The position numbers were made by a program, and so were the translations under genes. Of a stretch of DNA of 8,573 nucleotides, positions 5,201-8,573 are shown in pieces. The notes below the pieces were generated by a model that had not been told where the DNA came from, made no database searches, and was given only the letters and a program-made list of their open reading frames with translations. The DNA comes from Burkholderiales bacterium (lineage in GTDB: Bacteria; Pseudomonadota; Gammaproteobacteria; Burkholderiales; Usitatibacteraceae), in the NCBI GenBank assembly GCA_014378085.1, contig JACMOJ010000428.1, forward strand, positions 1-8,573, given 5' to 3'. Numbering within the stretch: position 1 is the first letter of the stretch; the number at the start of each line of letters is the position of its first letter.

Positions 5201-7138
5201 ATGACCACCACCACGGAAAAGCCCGCTGCCTCTTCGGCAGGCGGTAAAGAAACACGCGCTTTCCAGACTGAAGTGAAACAGCTGTTGCAGCTGATGATTC
5301 ACTCGCTGTATTCAAATCGTGAAATATTCCTGCGTGAGCTGATTTCAAACGCCTCAGACGCGGCCGATAAGCTGCGTTTTGAAGCGGTGACGACACCTGC
5401 GCTGTTTGAAAACGACGCTGAATTGCGTATTCGTGTCAGCTTTGACAAGACCGCTGGTACGTTGACGATTGCCGACAATGGTATCGGCATGACGCGCGAT
5501 GAAGTGGTCACCAATATTGGCACGATTGCCAAGTCGGGCACTCGGGAGTTTTTCTCCAAGTTGTCCGGGGATCAGCAAAAAGACGCCAACTTGATTGGCC
5601 AGTTCGGCGTTGGCTTTTATTCAGCGTTTATCGTTGCCGACCGTGTCACGTTGACATCGCGCCGCGCCGCCACTTCCGCTTCAGACGGCATTCGTTGGGA
5701 GTCTGCAGGCGATGGCGAGTTCACGTTGGAGTCAATAGAAAAAGCTGACCGCGGGACCGAAATTGTTCTTCATCTAAAAGACGACGCCAAGGAGTTTCTG
5801 GACGATTGGCGCTTAAAAAGTCTGATCCGCAAGTACTCGGACCACATTCAGCTTCCGATCTTGATGAAAAAATCGGAATGGGATGAAGAGGCTAAGGCGC
5901 AGGTCACACGCGATGAAGACGAGACCATCAATCAGGCAAACGCCATCTGGACGCGCGCCAAGGCGGATATTACCGACGAGCAATATCAAGAGTTTTACAA
6001 ACACGTTTCGCACGACTGGCAGCCGCCGCTGGCATGGACACACGCAAAAGTGGAGGGTCGGCAGGAGTACACCGAGCTCTTGTATGTGCCATCCAAAGCG
6101 CCGTTTGACATGTTTGATCGTGAGCGCAAGCACGGGCTCAAGCTGTACGTCCGTCGTGTGTTCATTATGGAAGACGCCGAGCAATTGCTGCCACGTTATC
6201 TGCGCTTTGTAAAAGGGATAGTTGATTCGAATGATCTGCCGTTGAACGTTTCCCGCGAGATATTGCAGCAGTCAAAAGATGTCGACGCGATTCGCTCCGG
6301 CTGCGTGAAGAAGGTGCTGAGCCTGTTGGAAGATCTCGCCGAGAACCACAAGGAAAAGTACATCAAGTTTTGGGACGCGTTTGGCCGCGTCTTCAAAGAA
6401 GGAATGGGTGAGGACTTTGCGAACAAAGAGCGAGTTGCAAAACTGACGCGCTTTTACTCTACCGCCGAAGTCGACGGCGTTGCTGCGGCCGCCCAGTGGG
6501 TATCTTTTGCCGACTATATTGCGCGCATGAAACACGGCCAGGAAAAAATCTATTACGTCACTGCGGACAATTTGACTGCCGCGCAAAACAGCCCACATCT
6601 TGAAGTGTTCAAGAAAAAAGGCATCGAAGTGTTGCTGCTGACCGAGTCGGTCGACGAATGGTGGCTTGGCTCTGTTGACGAGTTTGAAGGTAAGAAGCTG
6701 CAGTCAGTGGCGAAAGGCGACCTTGATCTTGGTGCGTTAGCTGACGACGAGGAAAAGAAGGCCGCCGAGAAGACTGCCGACGAGTTAAAGCCGTTGCTAG
6801 AAAAAATCCAAGCTGCGCTGGTAGGTAAAGTCAAAGAGGTACGTGTCACGTACCGTCTCACCGAATCACCGGCTTGTCTGGTGGTGGATGAGCATGAGGT
6901 TTCTGGCAACCTTGAACGCATGTTGAAGGCTGCGGGGCAGCAGGTAAACGCGGTCAAGCCAATTTTGGAGATCAACCCGACGCATCCGTTGGTTGAGAAG
7001 CTCAAGTCGGATGTCGAAGAGGAGACCTTCAACAGCCTTAGCTTGATCTTGTTTGAGCAGTCGTTACTCGCCGAGGGTGGGCAGTTGGAAGACCCCGCTG
7101 GCTTTGTAAAGCGCGTGAATCAGTTTATGTTGCGATAG
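5201..7138 (+). CDS. htpG: Molecular chaperone HtpG (bacterial Hsp90)
   Basis: Cytosolic ATP-dependent homodimeric chaperone that remodels client proteins, often with DnaK. At 645 aa it is slightly longer than E. coli HtpG (624 aa), partly through a Ser/Ala/Thr-rich N-terminal extension of about 16 residues. The GHKL ATPase domain shows [15 protein letters not shown] with the catalytic-type Glu46, DNGIGM (92-97), GTIAKSGT and [12 protein letters not shown]. The middle domain has [11 protein letters not shown], the conserved loop whose Arg contacts ATP. The C-terminal dimerisation domain ends with NPTHPL and a last helix near VNQFML. No key residue is missing and there is no frameshift. A sigma-32-like promoter lies upstream. 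Its last 14 bp overlap the 3' end of queG on the other strand. A glutamate/lysine-rich stretch (about residues 515-530) marks the linker before the C-terminal domain. Confidence 0.98.
   Translation: MTTTTEKPAASSAGGKETRAFQTEVKQLLQLMIHSLYSNREIFLRELISNASDAADKLRFEAVTTPALFENDAELRIRVSFDKTAGTLTIADNGIGMTRDEVVTNIGTIAKSGTREFFSKLSGDQQKDANLIGQFGVGFYSAFIVADRVTLTSRRAATSASDGIRWESAGDGEFTLESIEKADRGTEIVLHLKDDAKEFLDDWRLKSLIRKYSDHIQLPILMKKSEWDEEAKAQVTRDEDETINQANAIWTRAKADITDEQYQEFYKHVSHDWQPPLAWTHAKVEGRQEYTELLYVPSKAPFDMFDRERKHGLKLYVRRVFIMEDAEQLLPRYLRFVKGIVDSNDLPLNVSREILQQSKDVDAIRSGCVKKVLSLLEDLAENHKEKYIKFWDAFGRVFKEGMGEDFANKERVAKLTRFYSTAEVDGVAAAAQWVSFADYIARMKHGQEKIYYVTADNLTAAQNSPHLEVFKKKGIEVLLLTESVDEWWLGSVDEFEGKKLQSVAKGDLDLGALADDEEKKAAEKTADELKPLLEKIQAALVGKVKEVRVTYRLTESPACLVVDEHEVSGNLERMLKAAGQQVNAVKPILEINPTHPLVEKLKSDVEEETFNSLSLILFEQSLLAEGGQLEDPAGFVKRVNQFMLR
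6838..6854. repeat. 17-bp palindrome inside htpG
   Basis: GGTACGTG, one central T, then CACGTACC: eight perfectly complementary bases on each side. It lies within the htpG coding sequence and encodes part of the VRVTYR stretch of the C-terminal domain. It could be a protein-binding site or a small hairpin in the mRNA, but one such palindrome in 8.5 kb may well be chance. Confidence 0.5.
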
Positions 7139-8288
7139 CCGCGGCGGACGCCAACGCCCAATCGATGTGCTCGGCGACCAGCGGGGTCGCCGAGTCGCGG
7201 GATTGCTGTAGCAGCTGGCGTATGCGGTTGCGCTCTTCCTCAGTAAGCGCTTCAGAACGCAGCGCGTTGCCCATCGCAACAGCTAGATTGCGGCGCCAAC
7301 GTTCGAAGCCGATGCGCCGGATTGCGCTGCCCTCCATGCGCCGTAACCAAGCTGGCTCGTCCCATGCCCAAAGCGCGGCGAGTGAAATATCGTCTAAGTG
7401 ATGGCGAACCGCAAAGTCGCGCTCGGCAGTCGGTGCCGCGTACTTATTCCACGGGCAGGCCAGCTGGCAGTCGTCGCAACCATAGATACGGTTGCCGATC
7501 GCCTCGCGGAATTCAACCGGGATGGCGTCCTTGTTTTCAATGGTGAGATAGGAAATGCAGCGTCTGGCATCGACCACGTATGGCGCCACAATCGCCTGCG
7601 TCGGGCAGATATCGATGCAGCGCGTACACGTACCGCAGTGTTCGCTGGTAGGCGCATCAATTGGCAGCGGCAGGTTTACGTAAATCTCCCCCAAAAAGAA
7701 TAACGAGCCGGCCGAGCGATTTAGCAGCAGCGTATGTTTGCCACGCCAACCGATGCCTGCCTTGGTCGCCAACGCGACCTCCATCACCGGCGCGGAATCC
7801 GCAAATACCCGGAAGGACAGGTTGGGCACTTTCGACGCGATCTTTTCTGCGAGTGCCTGCAATTTCCCGCGCACCACCTTGTGATAGTCGCGGCCCAAAG
7901 CGTAACGCGAGATGAAGGCAGCAGTTGGATCTTCAATCACCGCCCAACTTTCTTTTGCCGCCAACGTGTCGTAGTTGAGACGGGTGGTGATGATGCGAAT
8001 GGTGCCGGGGACAATTGCTTGTGGAGATGCGCGTTGTGTGGCCGGGTGATCTTCACCGTCTCCCTCGCAGTTTGCCTCGCAGTTTGTCTCAACACGCCGC
8101 GCCATATAATTCATCGAGCCATGAAACCCCGCGCCCAGCCATTGTTCCAGTAGGGCCGATTCGGCCGAGAGCTCGGTGTCGGTGATGCCAACTTCCTGAA
8201 AGCCGAGTGCCTTTCCCCAATTCTTGATGTCAGCCGCGAGGTCAGCCGAGAATTCGGCAAAATCGGGCTGATGGTCGACTTTTTTCAT
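7125..8288 (-). CDS. queG: Epoxyqueuosine reductase QueG
   Basis: Cobalamin-dependent iron-sulfur enzyme that reduces epoxyqueuosine to queuosine at tRNA position 34, the last step of queuosine synthesis, in the cytosol. It has 387 aa. The N-terminal part carries [10 protein letters not shown] (29-38) and FHGSMNYM (55-62). The catalytic-type Asp164 is in [13 protein letters not shown]. The first ferredoxin cluster motif is [12 protein letters not shown] (218-229). Cys244 in [10 protein letters not shown] and [11 protein letters not shown] (271-281) complete the second cluster. The C-terminal part is HEAT-like, with the [20 protein letters not shown] repeat motif. Residues about 67-85 are an acidic, Cys-containing insertion between MxYxxR and the VPGT motif, coded partly by a 12-bp duplication; I estimate the segment is about 14 residues longer than usual. 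No clear ribosome site precedes the ATG. It is divergent from tsaE and convergent with htpG. Confidence 0.96.
   Translation of the reverse strand: MKKVDHQPDFAEFSADLAADIKNWGKALGFQEVGITDTELSAESALLEQWLGAGFHGSMNYMARRVETNCEANCEGDGEDHPATQRASPQAIVPGTIRIITTRLNYDTLAAKESWAVIEDPTAAFISRYALGRDYHKVVRGKLQALAEKIASKVPNLSFRVFADSAPVMEVALATKAGIGWRGKHTLLLNRSAGSLFFLGEIYVNLPLPIDAPTSEHCGTCTRCIDICPTQAIVAPYVVDARRCISYLTIENKDAIPVEFREAIGNRIYGCDDCQLACPWNKYAAPTAERDFAVRHHLDDISLAALWAWDEPAWLRRMEGSAIRRIGFERWRRNLAVAMGNALRSEALTEEERNRIRQLLQQSRDSATPLVAEHIDWALASAAAIAT
8063..8086 (-). repeat. Perfect 12-bp tandem duplication within queG
   Basis: CCTCGCAGTTTG occurs twice in direct succession (8063-8074 and 8075-8086), and the next bases start a third, broken copy. 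On the coding strand the repeat gives the CEAN/CEGD-type tetrapeptide repeat within an insertion near residues 68-77 of QueG. It stays in frame. It has the same 12-bp period as the signal-peptide repeat at 2741-2824, but the sequence is unrelated. Confidence 0.85.
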
Positions 8289-8304
8289 AACGGCAGTCTA
8301 TCGG
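8289..8304. other. 16-bp head-to-head gap between queG and tsaE
   Basis: Only 16 bp separate the two start codons. No -10, -35 or clear Shine-Dalgarno sequence is visible on either strand here. The promoters and 5' leaders of each gene must therefore lie in the coding sequence of the other, or the transcripts have very short leaders. Confidence 0.8.
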
Positions 8305-8573
8305 ATGAGCGAACTTTCTCAGTTGACGATCGAATTACCAGACGAGTCCGCGACGATGTTGGTCGCAAGCCGGTTAGCCGACGCAATCGCGCTTGCAGGG
8401 CAGTCTGGAACGCTGCCACTTACGATTTTCTTAAGTGGCGACCTCGGCGCGGGCAAAACTACGTTCGTACGAGGGGTGTTAAGGGCGCTCGGATACGAGG
8501 GGCGCGTTAAGAGCCCGACCTACGCATTAGTTGAAGTTTATGCAGTTTCTAGCTTAAACTTGTATCACTTTGA
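8305..8573 (+). CDS. tsaE: tRNA t6A biosynthesis ATPase TsaE (3' end beyond the window)
   Basis: P-loop ATPase that works with TsaB and TsaD in threonylcarbamoylation of A37 in ANN-decoding tRNAs (t6A), in the cytosol. Eighty-nine codons are visible with no in-frame stop; a typical TsaE has about 150-160 residues. The N-terminus LTIELPDESAT resembles E. coli TsaE VIPLPDEQAT, supporting the ATG at 8305. Walker A is GDLGAGKTT (45-53), followed by FVRGVLRALGY, the family signature VKSPTYALVE (68-77), and LNLYHF at the edge, where D-L-Y-R normally follows. The TGA that ends the window is out of frame and is not the stop. It is divergent from queG, another tRNA anticodon-loop modification gene. 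No strong ribosome site is seen upstream. Confidence 0.95.
   Translation, partial: MSELSQLTIELPDESATMLVASRLADAIALAGQSGTLPLTIFLSGDLGAGKTTFVRGVLRALGYEGRVKSPTYALVEVYAVSSLNLYHF

Noticed and set aside
6553..7032. 159-codon minus-strand ORF rich in Ser
   Set aside because: It is a shadow of the htpG C-terminal domain in a family with no known overlapping gene.
8571..8573. Terminal TGA as the stop codon of tsaE
   Set aside because: It is out of frame; the last full codon is TTT (8569-8571) and the gene continues past the window.

Overview
The window looks like chromosomal DNA of a Betaproteobacterium, probably Burkholderiales or a relative. The basis is moderate GC, the HtpG, QueG and TsaE sequence types, and the head-to-head queG/tsaE arrangement I associate with that class. 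This is recognition from memory, not a database result. Coding density is very high: the longest gap without a gene is 118 bp, so no unexplained stretch exceeds 300 bp. I see no rRNA, tRNA, insertion sequence, integrase, CRISPR array or defence gene.

Layout. (1) Positions 1-3963, minus strand: an ABC uptake operon of the phosphonate/phosphite/phosphate class. In transcription order it has three tandem, diverged periplasmic substrate-binding proteins (2917-3963, 1775-2890, 717-1778) and then the ATPase phnC, which runs off the left edge. The permease (phnE) would be expected beyond the window. The genes are tightly packed (26-bp gap, ATGA overlap, 3-bp gap), which fits one transcript. (2) Positions 3964-4081: a divergent intergenic region with a candidate, weak PhoB-type box and -10 element facing the phn operon. 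(3) Positions 4082-5113, plus: an exported TraB/GumN-family protein. (4) Positions 5201-7138, plus: htpG (bacterial Hsp90), preceded by a good sigma-32-like heat-shock promoter at 5126-5150. (5) Positions 7125-8288, minus: queG (epoxyqueuosine reductase), convergent with htpG and overlapping its 3' end by 14 bp. (6) Positions 8305-8573, plus: the 5' part of tsaE, divergent from queG with only 16 bp between the start codons.

How the genes work together. The phn genes would capture phosphorus oxyanions or organophosphonates in the periplasm and feed them to one importer. Three binding proteins per ATPase suggests a broadened ligand range. queG and tsaE both serve tRNA anticodon-loop modification (queuosine at position 34, t6A at position 37). 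htpG is a heat-shock chaperone, and the TraB/GumN protein has no secure role.

The most notable features are the three ancient binding-protein paralogues with four shared cysteines and an N-terminal acidic motif resembling a calcium loop. A 12-bp tandem repeat builds the signal peptide of the second paralogue, and a second 12-bp duplication lies in an insertion within QueG. I found no clearly new biological system; the triple-receptor operon is the best candidate for follow-up.
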